From Candidatus Bathyarchaeota archaeon (GTDB lineage: Archaea > Thermoproteota > Bathyarchaeia > TCS64): a stretch of 5,659 bases of DNA. Within the stretch, counting starts at the first letter, position 1, and each line of letters starts with the position of its first letter. Position numbers and translations under genes: made by a program. A model generated the notes under the pieces. It had not been told where the DNA came from and ran no database searches. It saw nothing but the letters and a program-made list of their open reading frames with translations. Positions 1 through 5,267 of this stretch are shown here, piece by piece. The DNA lies in contig DUKA01000157.1 in NCBI GenBank assembly GCA_013329615.1, positions 1 through 5,659 on the forward strand, given 5' to 3'.

Positions 1-2
1 GG

Positions 3-314
3 GCTGTCTCCCCAGCGGTCATCGAGCTGCCCCTGCGGAAGATGAGAACGGACTCCATAGGCATACTCATCGCCCGGGGTGGAGACAGGGGGTTGGTGCC
101 CACGGTCGCGGCGCTCCAGCTCTTCGCCCGCCCAAGGGAAGGGGCGCTCAGCCTGTCACCGGCGGACGCCTCGGAGTTCGTTGAGCGGAAGGCAATCGAT
201 GTGGACGCGCCTGATGGTCGCCACGTGGTCTTCTACGGGGGCCGCGCCATCGACCTCGGTAGGGTCAGGGAGGGTAGGCTCCTCCGCGTGCAGTCCGGGA
301 AACCTAGGGACTAG
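3..314 (+). CDS. C-terminal part of an unrecognised protein (5' end outside the window)
   Basis: The reading frame is open from the left edge with no stop before TAG at 312-314, giving 103 visible residues. An ATG at 42 is in frame, but the 13 codons before it read as normal coding sequence (AVSPAVIELPLRK), so this is most likely the tail of a longer protein. The visible part has a hydrophobic strand and glycine turn (IGILIARGGDRG), then a mixed alpha/beta stretch rich in Arg, Glu and Asp, and ends in a basic tail. There is no membrane segment and no cysteine motif. I do not recognise the family and assign no function. It ends 31 bases before the oxidoreductase start, on the same strand, so co-transcription is possible, although a weak promoter-like box lies in the gap. 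Confidence 0.6.
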   Translation, partial: AVSPAVIELPLRKMRTDSIGILIARGGDRGLVPTVAALQLFARPREGALSLSPADASEFVERKAIDVDAPDGRHVVFYGGRAIDLGRVREGRLLRVQSGKPRD

Positions 315-345
315 TCTTATCCGCGCCACATGGGAAGTCTCACCC

Positions 346-1572
346 ATGGATAAGCTGGGAGTCGGATTCATCGGCTCGGGCTTCATAGCCCGATTCGCCG
401 CCCAGGGATGGACATCGGTCAGGGGCGCTGACGTGGCCGCGATATACAACCCGCACCCCGAGGGGGCGCGCAAGCTCGCCGCCTACTGCAACGGGCTCGG
501 CATAGGAAACCCAAACATCTACACCGACCTGCACAAGATGCTCGCGGACAGGACGGTCAACGCCGTCTGGGTGATGAACCCCAACTTCGCGCGCCTCGAG
601 ACCGTGAGGGCGGTCACCGAGGAGGCTCGGCAGGGAAAAGGCAACCTCGTCGGCGTAGCATGCGAGAAGCCACTCGGCAGGACCGCCGACGAGGCCGAGG
701 AGATGGTAAAACTCGTCGAGAAGACGAACCTCCTCCACGGCTACTTGGAGAATCAAGTTTACTCGCCAAGCGTGGTTCGTGGGCGTGACGCCATATGGCG
801 CTATGGCGCCCGCAAGGCGGGGAGACCGTACTTGGCTCGCGCCGCGGAGGAACACGGAGGACCCCACATGCCGTGGTTCTGGGATGCACGAAAAAGCGGG
901 GGAGGTGTACTGCTCGATATGGCTTGCCACAGCATAGAGGCGGCGCGTTTCCTGCTCACCGACCCAGAGAAGCCGGGGAGTCTGAAGCCCGTCTCCGTTC
1001 AGGGGGACATAAGGAGCCTAAAGTGGACGCGTGAACCCGCCATGGGCCAGCTCAAGAAGCAGTACGGCGTCGACTACTCCGTCGCCCCAGCCGAGGACTA
1101 CGCCTCCGTCAACATCACATACGAGGACGAAGGAAAGGAGGTGCTCTCCGAAGCGAAGGTCAGCTGGTGCTACACAGGCCCCGGGCTACGCCTCAGCATG
1201 GAGGTCCTAGGCCCCGAGTACAACGTCGCCATGAACAGCCTCCAGCAGGAGCTCAGCGTCTTCCTTAGCAGGAACATCCACTCGGGACAGTCGGAGGACT
1301 TCGTTGAGAAGCAGGCGGCGGAGCAGGGACTCATGCCGATAGTCGCGGACGAGGCGGCCGCCTACGGCTACGCTGCAGAGTGCAGGCACATGATCGAGTC
1401 ATTCGTGGAAGGCGAGGCACCATCGGAGACATGGCACGATGGACTCCTCGTCACGCGCCTCATGATGCACGCCTACAAGTCGGCGGAGGAAGGCAAGACC
1501 CTCAAGTTCAGCCCCGAGTCCGTCCGCGGATTCGTCCCCGCCGTCGCCAAAGGCACTTGGAAGCCAGGCTAA
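346..1572 (+). CDS. Gfo/Idh/MocA family NAD(P)-dependent oxidoreductase
   Basis: This 408-residue protein has the two-domain layout of the glucose-fructose oxidoreductase / inositol dehydrogenase / MocA family, soluble enzymes that oxidise or reduce a sugar or polyol hydroxyl with NAD(P). The N-terminal Rossmann fold shows GxGxxA at residues 10-15 (GSGFIA) straight after the first strand. The family's EKP motif is at 107-109, with the likely catalytic Lys108. The substrate domain carries GGGVLLDMACHSIE at 185-198, whose Asp191 and His195 match the usual catalytic Asp/His pair. The C-terminal part has the typical ETWHDGL and AYKSAEEGK segments (361-384). ATG 346 is chosen because it directly precedes the Rossmann strand and the frame upstream is a shadow of the previous gene. 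The length is usual for the family. Substrate specificity cannot be read from the sequence; neighbours do not define a sugar pathway. Confidence 0.93.
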   Translation: MDKLGVGFIGSGFIARFAAQGWTSVRGADVAAIYNPHPEGARKLAAYCNGLGIGNPNIYTDLHKMLADRTVNAVWVMNPNFARLETVRAVTEEARQGKGNLVGVACEKPLGRTADEAEEMVKLVEKTNLLHGYLENQVYSPSVVRGRDAIWRYGARKAGRPYLARAAEEHGGPHMPWFWDARKSGGGVLLDMACHSIEAARFLLTDPEKPGSLKPVSVQGDIRSLKWTREPAMGQLKKQYGVDYSVAPAEDYASVNITYEDEGKEVLSEAKVSWCYTGPGLRLSMEVLGPEYNVAMNSLQQELSVFLSRNIHSGQSEDFVEKQAAEQGLMPIVADEAAAYGYAAECRHMIESFVEGEAPSETWHDGLLVTRLMMHAYKSAEEGKTLKFSPESVRGFVPAVAKGTWKPG

Positions 1573-1596
1573 TCCATGTTTTCACTCGATTAACGC

Positions 1597-1602
1597 TTTA
1601 AA
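1597..1602 (+). promoter_or_regulatory. TATA-like box for the small gene at 1642
   Basis: TTTAAA stands out in GC-rich surroundings 42-45 bases upstream of GTG 1642. Archaeal TATA boxes lie about 26 bases before transcription start, which predicts a start near 1626. That excludes the GTG at 1615 as the initiation codon if the box is used. This is assignment by position and composition only. Confidence 0.4.
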
Positions 1603-1641
1603 GCCCCGCGGCGCGTGGTCTTCGGTGTTCTCTTGGTCTCG

Positions 1642-1800
1642 GTGATACACCTCAGACAGCTCGAAGCCGCTAAGAAGCTGGGCGAGAGAAGGTACTGGTC
1701 CGACGAGGACGAGAAGAACGCCGTGGAGCGGGCGAGGGAGCTGACCGAGGAGGAGCGCCTCCTGCGTGTCAGGGTATACGACGCCAGCGACATCCTCTAG
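1642..1800 (+). CDS. small acidic hypothetical protein, 52 residues
   Basis: The frame is open from GTG 1615 to TAG 1798-1800. I prefer the GTG at 1642 because a TATA-like TTTAAA lies at 1597-1602, which would put transcription start near 1626, downstream of the 1615 codon. TTG 1633 is another option. The protein begins MIHLRQLEAAKKLG and continues as a highly charged, probably helical segment with many Glu and Arg residues, then a short strand (LLRVRVYDASDIL). There is no cysteine, membrane segment or known motif that I recognise, so no function is proposed. It has its own promoter-like box after the oxidoreductase gene and converges on the genes on the minus strand. It could be a conserved small archaeal protein; the charged composition and third-position GC bias favour real coding. 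Confidence 0.55.
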   Translation: MIHLRQLEAAKKLGERRYWSDEDEKNAVERARELTEEERLLRVRVYDASDIL

Positions 1801-1827
1801 GGCTCCATCCTGCCGAGTATGGCCCTC

Positions 1828-1932
1828 TCAAGCTCCCCCTCTCCTCCGCTCCATGAGCTCGTAGCGCACCCTCTCCACCTTCTTGTTCAGCTTCAGGTAC
1901 CTGCGCTCGTCGGTTGGCGTACCTAGTAGCAC
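1828..1932 (-). CDS. possible small basic ORF, 34 residues, after arsC
   Basis: On the minus strand a GTG at 1932-1930 opens a 34-residue frame ending in TGA at 1830-1828. It starts 12 bases after the arsC-like stop codon and lies in the same frame as that gene. The product begins VLLGTPTDERRYLKLNKK and continues as an amphipathic, Arg/Lys/Glu-rich helix, a composition more like a real small protein than random sequence. No Shine-Dalgarno is evident and no family is recognised. It could be a small protein co-transcribed with arsC, or a decayed C-terminal extension. It is short and may be non-coding. Confidence 0.3.
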   Translation of the reverse strand: MLLGTPTDERRYLKLNKKVERVRYELMERRRGGA

Positions 1933-1944
1933 GAGTCTTCGACG

Positions 1945-2334
1945 CTAACCCAGCTCGTTCAGAAGCGCCTTCACCCGGATGATGATGTCGTCCCTGATCT
2001 TGCGGACCTCCTCTATGGGTTTGCCGCTGGGATCTTCTAGCTGCCACTCCCTCAGCTCATTTGGGACTATAGGGCACGCATCCTCGCCGCAGCCCATCGT
2101 CACGGCGATGTCCGCTTGGAGTATCGACTCCTTCGTGAGCTTCTTGGGCTTGTTGTCGCTTATGTCGAGGCCGATCTCCTTCAGGGCTTGGACGGCGACG
2201 GGGTTGACCTGTGCGGCGGGTTTGCTGCCTGCACTTATGGCGTGGTGGCGCCCGGCTGCGAGGCTGTTGAATATAGCCTCGGACATCTGGCTGCGCCCCG
2301 CGTTGTGTATACAGATGAAGAGCACGGTTACCAT
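1945..2334 (-). CDS. arsC: ArsC-like arsenate reductase (low-molecular-weight phosphatase fold)
   Basis: This 129-residue cytosolic protein has the low-molecular-weight tyrosine phosphatase fold used by thiol-dependent arsenate reductases, which reduce As(V) to As(III). The P-loop CIHNAGRS at 8-15 supplies nucleophile Cys8 and Arg14 (CX5R). The following SQMSEAIFN helix is typical of ArsC. Cys82 and Cys87 (GCGEDAC, 81-87) match the pair that relays the disulfide in thioredoxin-coupled ArsC, and Asp101 in the WQLEDPSG loop is the usual general acid. ATG 2334 is chosen because the family begins right before the P-loop strand (MVTVLFIC) and a TATA-like box lies 27 bases upstream; an in-frame ATG 39 bases earlier would lie upstream of that box. 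It is divergent from the ACR3 pump, which fits As(V) reduction followed by export. A plain phosphatase is the alternative, but the extra cysteines favour ArsC. Confidence 0.9.
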   Translation of the reverse strand: MVTVLFICIHNAGRSQMSEAIFNSLAAGRHHAISAGSKPAAQVNPVAVQALKEIGLDISDNKPKKLTKESILQADIAVTMGCGEDACPIVPNELREWQLEDPSGKPIEEVRKIRDDIIIRVKALLNELG

Positions 2335-2357
2335 GGTGATCGATTCCGATGCGCGGC

Positions 2358-2365
2358 GTTTAAAC
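2358..2365 (-). promoter_or_regulatory. TATA-like box of the arsC-like gene (leaderless)
   Basis: GTTTAAAC is centred about 27 bases upstream of ATG 2334 when read on the minus strand. The bases just before the ATG (GATCACC) contain no Shine-Dalgarno. This spacing is that of an archaeal promoter giving a leaderless mRNA. Confidence 0.5.
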
Positions 2366-2376
2366 GATGCCACATC
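2366..2376. promoter_or_regulatory. short inverted repeat between the divergent promoters, candidate operator
   Basis: GATG-CCA-CATC is a perfect 4-bp-arm inverted repeat immediately beside the arsC-side TATA-like box and about 20 bases from the ACR3-side box. A repressor bound here could affect both genes. The arms are short, so chance is quite possible, and no regulator gene is visible in the window. Confidence 0.2.
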
Positions 2377-2392
2377 AACGAATCCAAATAAC

Positions 2393-2398
2393 TTAATA
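2393..2398 (+). promoter_or_regulatory. TATA-like box of the ACR3 operon
   Basis: TTAATA lies within the most AT-rich part of the divergent region, about 42 bases upstream of ATG 2438. It predicts transcription start near 2421-2424, leaving a leader of about 15 bases that would include the Shine-Dalgarno at 2428-2432. Confidence 0.45.
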
Positions 2399-2427
2399 TG
2401 ATGCGTTGCTTCACCCTAGATAAATCA

Positions 2428-2432
2428 AGGTG
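2428..2432 (+). promoter_or_regulatory. Shine-Dalgarno of the ACR3 gene
   Basis: AGGTG sits five bases before ATG 2438 and matches the archaeal 16S tail complement (GGAGGTG). It fixes the start of the permease. Confidence 0.55.
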
Positions 2433-2437
2433 GCACT

Positions 2438-3457
2438 ATGACGGAGAAGAAACTCGGCATATTGGAGAAGTATCTCACTGTCTGGATAGGGCTCTGCATC
2501 GCCGTGGGGCTGCTGCTCGGTAGGTTCGCGCCCGGCTTCGGGCAGTACCTCGACTCGCTAAAGTTCGCCCAGATATCGATCCCCATCGGCATCTGCCTCT
2601 TCTTCATGATGTACCCGACGATTCTCGGCATCGACTTCATGGACGTGAAGAAGGCGGCGAAGAACCCGAGGCCGATAATGTTCACGGTCTTCGCCAACTG
2701 GATCATCGCGCCGGCTCTGATGACGCTGCTCGCCAACGTCTTCCTCGCGGGCCACCCCGACTACATCGCGGGCGTAATCCTTCTCGGGTTGTCGCCTTGC
2801 ACGGCGATGGTGATGTGGTGGATGCTGCTCGCCAAGGGGGACATGGCGCAGGGGCTCATCAACACCGCCGTCAATGCCGTGATGATGATAGTCCTCTACG
2901 CCCCGATGGCGGCGTTCTACCTCGGCGTAAGCGGCATTCCAGTCCCGTGGGACCTCATCGCCATGAGCGTCGTCTTCTTCATACTCCTCCCCGTCGCCGC
3001 CGGAGCCCTCACCCGCAAGGTGCTCATCCCCGCAAAGGGTAAGGAGTGGTTCGACGACGTATTCCGCGCCAAGGCGGGTAAGATCAGCTTCGTCGCCCTA
3101 CTCGTGACGCTTGTCGTCCTCTTCAGCCTGCAGGGCAACATCATACTCACCGACCCGCTGCTCGTCCTCTTCATCGCCGTGCCCAACCTCATCCACTACG
3201 CGGTCATGATCGGCTGGACCTACCTCCTCGGCTGGTACATGGGGTGGGATTACCCCACCGCCATCGACTGCACCATCATCGGCTCAAGCAGCCACTTCGA
3301 GGTCGCCATAGCGGTTGCGACGACACTCTACGGCATCGGTAGCGGCGCAGCACTCGCCACTGTGATAGGCCCGCTCTTCGAGGTGCCCCTCATGCTCAGC
3401 CTTGTACGCTTCGGGCTGCACACATGCGGCTACTTCCCGCGGAGGGCGAAGAAATGA
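2438..3457 (+). CDS. acr3: ACR3-type arsenite efflux permease
   Basis: This 339-residue integral membrane protein has about ten hydrophobic segments, the first near residues 12-30 and the last near 303-327, as in the ACR3 branch of the bile/arsenite/riboflavin transporter superfamily. These carriers extrude arsenite (and sometimes antimonite) from the cytoplasm. Family hallmarks are the MMYP segment (57-60), the conserved fourth-helix cysteine in LSPCTAMVMWW (Cys121) with KGD following at 133-135, the HFEVAIAVA stretch (286-294), and the ninth/tenth-segment glutamate in VIGPLFEVPLML (Glu315). Cys121 and Glu315 correspond to the residues essential in studied ACR3 proteins. Cys278 and Cys330 are additional. 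Length is slightly short of the usual 350-400. It is the first gene of a coupled operon and overlaps the next start by ATGA. A different metalloid or organic anion substrate is possible but less likely beside arsC. Confidence 0.93.
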   Translation: MTEKKLGILEKYLTVWIGLCIAVGLLLGRFAPGFGQYLDSLKFAQISIPIGICLFFMMYPTILGIDFMDVKKAAKNPRPIMFTVFANWIIAPALMTLLANVFLAGHPDYIAGVILLGLSPCTAMVMWWMLLAKGDMAQGLINTAVNAVMMIVLYAPMAAFYLGVSGIPVPWDLIAMSVVFFILLPVAAGALTRKVLIPAKGKEWFDDVFRAKAGKISFVALLVTLVVLFSLQGNIILTDPLLVLFIAVPNLIHYAVMIGWTYLLGWYMGWDYPTAIDCTIIGSSSHFEVAIAVATTLYGIGSGAALATVIGPLFEVPLMLSLVRFGLHTCGYFPRRAKK

Positions 3458-3903
3458 GTGAATACCTCGAATTGAAGGCGGACAAGTTCGTCTTCAGGGC
3501 CAAGAATGGGCTGCGGTACAGCCGCGACGAGGTCTGGGTAAGCACCGAGGGCAAGCTGGTTAGGGTAGGCATCACGGACTTCGCCCAGAGGAGGGGCGGC
3601 GACATAGTCTTCGCCGACATCACCCCAGCGGGCACAGAGGTGACCAGCGGTGGGCTCCTCGGCAGCTACGAGACCGTGAAGATGGTCAGGGACATACTCT
3701 CCCCCCTCGGAGGCGTTATACGCGAGGTGAACCCCGCCCTCGAATCAAGACCAGAGGTCATCAACAGCGACCCATACGGCGAGGGATGGATCGCAGTCAT
3801 AGAGCCGGCAACAAAACCCGAGGGCCTCCTCTCCGCCGACGAATACTTCGAGCAGATGAAGGCGAAGGTCGCCGAGGAACTGAGAAAGATCAAGGGGATG
3901 TAG
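3454..3903 (+). CDS. GcvH-like lipoyl carrier protein in the ACR3 operon
   Basis: This 149-residue protein resembles the glycine cleavage H protein, a small soluble barrel that carries lipoate on a lysine. The core begins around residue 21 (RYSRDEVWVS), continues with VRVGITDFAQ at 37-46 and GDIVFADITPAGTEV at 49-63, and has the lipoylation hairpin GSYETVKMVRD at 70-80. Lys76 occupies the modified position of the canonical ESVKA motif. The LSPLGGVI turn (82-89), the NPAL segment (93-96) and GEGWIAVIEP (109-118) also follow the family. A charged helix closes the protein. ATG 3454 overlaps the permease stop (ATGA) and has GGAGGG at 3441-3446. An in-frame upstream ATG (3424) lies inside the permease gene and is not needed. 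No gcvT, gcvP or lipoate ligase is nearby, so a role other than glycine cleavage, perhaps like the lipoate-binding proteins of sulfur-oxidising Hdr-like systems, is likely; exact function is unknown. Confidence 0.87.
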   Translation: MSEYLELKADKFVFRAKNGLRYSRDEVWVSTEGKLVRVGITDFAQRRGGDIVFADITPAGTEVTSGGLLGSYETVKMVRDILSPLGGVIREVNPALESRPEVINSDPYGEGWIAVIEPATKPEGLLSADEYFEQMKAKVAEELRKIKGM

Positions 3904-3906
3904 GCG

Positions 3907-4311
3907 TTGAAGAAACCGATACTCGTCATACCCTGCAGCGGGATAGGGAAGTCATTCGGCTCGATAAGCCGCGACGCCACCTTCCGCGTCTGCGACGAGC
4001 TACGCCCCGGCAAGGCGGACACACTCTGCCTCTCGCTGCTCGTCATGGGCGATGAGGAGGCGAGGCGAAGAGTCGCAGGGAGCACCTGCATAGCGGTCGA
4101 TGGATGCACAATGGAGTGCTCGGGGAACAATGTCGAGAGAAGCGGCGGCAAGGTCGCGGCCCACTTCCGCGTAATGGACATACTCAGGGAGAACCGCGGC
4201 CTCAGGCCACGGGACGTGACATTCCTTGACGCGGACGGCGAGAAGCTCTCCAAGATACTCGCCGAGAAGATAACTGCGAAGGTCGACGAACTCTGGGAGG
4301 CACAGCCATGA
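3907..4311 (+). CDS. DGC-family putative metal-binding cysteine protein, first copy
   Basis: This 134-residue protein belongs to the DGC family of putative zinc-binding proteins, named for the Asp-Gly-Cys motif seen here at residues 65-67 (AVDGCTMEC), followed by Cys71. Other cysteines are Cys10 in the N-terminal IPCSGIG loop, Cys29, Cys41 and Cys61. The N-terminal loop has one cysteine, where the second copy has a CxxxCC cluster. Start codon TTG 3907 lies three bases after the carrier-gene stop, with AAGGGGATG upstream as a plausible ribosome site; the protein then begins directly with the first strand (MKKPILVIPC). Its stop overlaps the next start (ATGA). The family's biochemical function is not established as far as I know; bound zinc is an annotation-level inference. 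Position in the operon suggests thiol, metal or metalloid handling with the lipoyl carrier. Confidence 0.85.
   Translation: MKKPILVIPCSGIGKSFGSISRDATFRVCDELRPGKADTLCLSLLVMGDEEARRRVAGSTCIAVDGCTMECSGNNVERSGGKVAAHFRVMDILRENRGLRPRDVTFLDADGEKLSKILAEKITAKVDELWEAQP
4295..4300 (+). promoter_or_regulatory. Shine-Dalgarno of the second DGC gene
   Basis: GGGAGG lies seven bases before ATG 4308, inside the end of the first DGC gene. It supports the ATGA-overlap start. Confidence 0.5.
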
Positions 4312-4709
4312 AGATAAAGCCGAAGATAGGCGTCGTCTCCTGCAGCGGCGAGTGCTGCGGACTAGGAACAATCAGCCGCGTGGCGACGCGCCTCGCCCTC
4401 GAAGGATCGGATGAAACCGTGACCATCTGCCTTCCCCTCTTCCTCGCCGGGGAAGAGCAGGAGCACAGCTTCGCCAAGGAGCACCCGACTATAGCCGTGG
4501 ATGGCTGCGGCAAACACTGCGCCTATAAGGCAATCGCCAAGTACAGCAAGGAGCCCGCCGCTGGCATCGATGTAGAGGCGCTGCTTAAGGAGTGGGGCGT
4601 CGAGGCGCCAAAGGGCAGGAGGACGCTCGAGGGCGACGGGTTGAAGGCGGCGCACCGAATAGCCGAGCTGCTCGTCGTGAAGATCGAGGAGATACAGGAG
4701 GTAGCATAG
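4308..4709 (+). CDS. DGC-family putative metal-binding cysteine protein, second copy
   Basis: This 133-residue paralogue of the preceding gene has the same layout, with the DGC motif at exactly the same residues (65-67, AVDGCGKHC) and Cys71. Its N-terminal loop is SCSGECCGLG (11-20), holding Cys12, Cys16 and Cys17 where the first copy has a single cysteine; Cys41 is shared. The serine-arginine segment after the loop (ISRVATRLAL here, ISRDATFRV in the first copy) also aligns, indicating an old tandem duplication. The denser cysteine cluster matches the usual family pattern and would suit a metal ion or redox chemistry. It is translated through an ATGA overlap with the first copy and ends in TAG, whose last base begins the next gene's GTG. 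The two copies may form a heterodimer; this is inferred from adjacency only. Confidence 0.87.
   Translation: MKIKPKIGVVSCSGECCGLGTISRVATRLALEGSDETVTICLPLFLAGEEQEHSFAKEHPTIAVDGCGKHCAYKAIAKYSKEPAAGIDVEALLKEWGVEAPKGRRTLEGDGLKAAHRIAELLVVKIEEIQEVA
4696..4702 (+). promoter_or_regulatory. strong Shine-Dalgarno deciding the OsmC-like start
   Basis: AGGAGGT lies six bases before GTG 4709 and is the strongest ribosome site in the window. It selects GTG 4709, which overlaps the previous TAG by one base, over the longer open frame that runs back into the DGC gene. Confidence 0.7.
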
Positions 4710-5131
4710 TGGTTACTTACAAGACCGATGTTGAGTGGAAGGGTGGTCACAACGGGGAGGTCCGTCTAAGCAATGGCCCTGTCCTTCCGTTCTCCGCCCC
4801 AGCCGCCATACAGGGCGTTGAGGGCGTGCTCACACCCGAGGACGCCTTCGTCGCCGCCCTAAACACGTGCTACGCACTCATGTTCATCTGGAGCGTCGAG
4901 CGCCTCAAGATAGACCTCGTCAGCTACACCTGCGAGGCCGAGGGACACGTCGAGGAGTTCCTAGACAGGACCTCGACATTCGACAGGATGACGCTCAAGC
5001 CGAAGATTGTGGCGAGGGGCTGCACCGAGGAGAAGATCAGGCGCGCCTTAGAGCTGGCGGAGAAGTACAGCCTCATCTGGCAGTCCATCAAGGCCAAGGT
5101 CGTTCTGGAGCCCGAGATCACCATCGCCTAG
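4709..5131 (+). CDS. OsmC-like protein with only one canonical cysteine
   Basis: This 140-residue soluble protein has the OsmC/Ohr fold. The N-terminal strands (VTYKTDVEWKGGHNGEVRLS) lead to the family signature GVLTPEDAFVAALNTCYALMF at about 39-59, with Cys54 at the start of the long central helix, where the peroxidatic cysteine lies. The second conserved motif, usually ELAEKYCPIS with the second cysteine, reads ELAEKYSLIW at 115-124, with Ser121 in that place. Cys75 and Cys105 are elsewhere. OsmC/Ohr proteins reduce organic hydroperoxides with a cysteine pair and can use lipoylated proteins as electron donors. Loss of the second cysteine suggests a non-peroxidase role or use of another thiol partner, and a lipoyl carrier is encoded in this same operon. 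It is the last gene before a T-run. Confidence 0.88.
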   Translation: MVTYKTDVEWKGGHNGEVRLSNGPVLPFSAPAAIQGVEGVLTPEDAFVAALNTCYALMFIWSVERLKIDLVSYTCEAEGHVEEFLDRTSTFDRMTLKPKIVARGCTEEKIRRALELAEKYSLIWQSIKAKVVLEPEITIA

Positions 5132-5267
5132 CTTCGCGGCTCATCAATAACCGTTTTTCACTATGCCGATGAGGGGGAACAAGTGTTAAACCCGTCACCG
5201 TGAAGCTTCAACGCGGGGATAAAGTTCGAGCACCCCGGGCTACATCAACGGCGACGTACTGGCGACC
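5132..5267. other. non-coding stretch with promoter-like boxes
   Basis: I see no convincing gene here. It holds the T-run at 5154-5158, a TTAAA box at 5186-5190 within GTTAAACCC, and a second AT-rich box GATAAAG at 5218-5224. Either box could drive the small ORF at 5268. The same nine-base GTTAAACCC recurs at 5439-5447 before the next gene. Confidence 0.35.
5154..5158 (+). terminator. T-run after the operon, likely transcription end
   Basis: TTTTT occurs 23 bases after the OsmC-like stop. Archaeal RNA polymerase commonly stops at such short U-runs without a hairpin. Support is by position only. Confidence 0.4.

Noticed and set aside
79..345. Upstream extension of the oxidoreductase frame, up to 89 extra residues
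   Set aside because: It overlaps the preceding gene in another frame, has a Ser/Arg-rich out-of-frame composition, and the Rossmann strand begins right after ATG 346.
340..930. Long open frame on the minus strand opposite the oxidoreductase
   Set aside because: It is antisense to a well-supported enzyme, shows no recognisable motif, and such frames are expected opposite GC-rich genes.
1945..1947. TAG of the arsC-like gene read through as pyrrolysine into the in-phase extension
   Set aside because: TAG ends six of the genes here (314, 1800, 1945, 3903, 4709, 5131), so it is the ordinary stop codon in this genome.
1769..2047. Minus-strand open frame overlapping the end of arsC
   Set aside because: It is out of frame with arsC and has an Arg/Gly/His-rich composition typical of a shadow; the ArsC frame keeps every catalytic residue.
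1979..2401. Plus-strand frames opposite arsC, one with hydrophobic segments
   Set aside because: They lie antisense to arsC and run through its promoter; the apparent hydrophobicity is what the complement of that gene gives.
3666..4253. Long minus-strand frame opposite the lipoyl carrier and first DGC gene
   Set aside because: Ser/Pro-rich shadow with no family features, opposite two genes with strong motifs and coupled starts.
3454..5131. A glycine cleavage operon
   Set aside because: Only an H-like protein is present; the neighbours are DGC and OsmC proteins and a permease, with no T, P or L protein.
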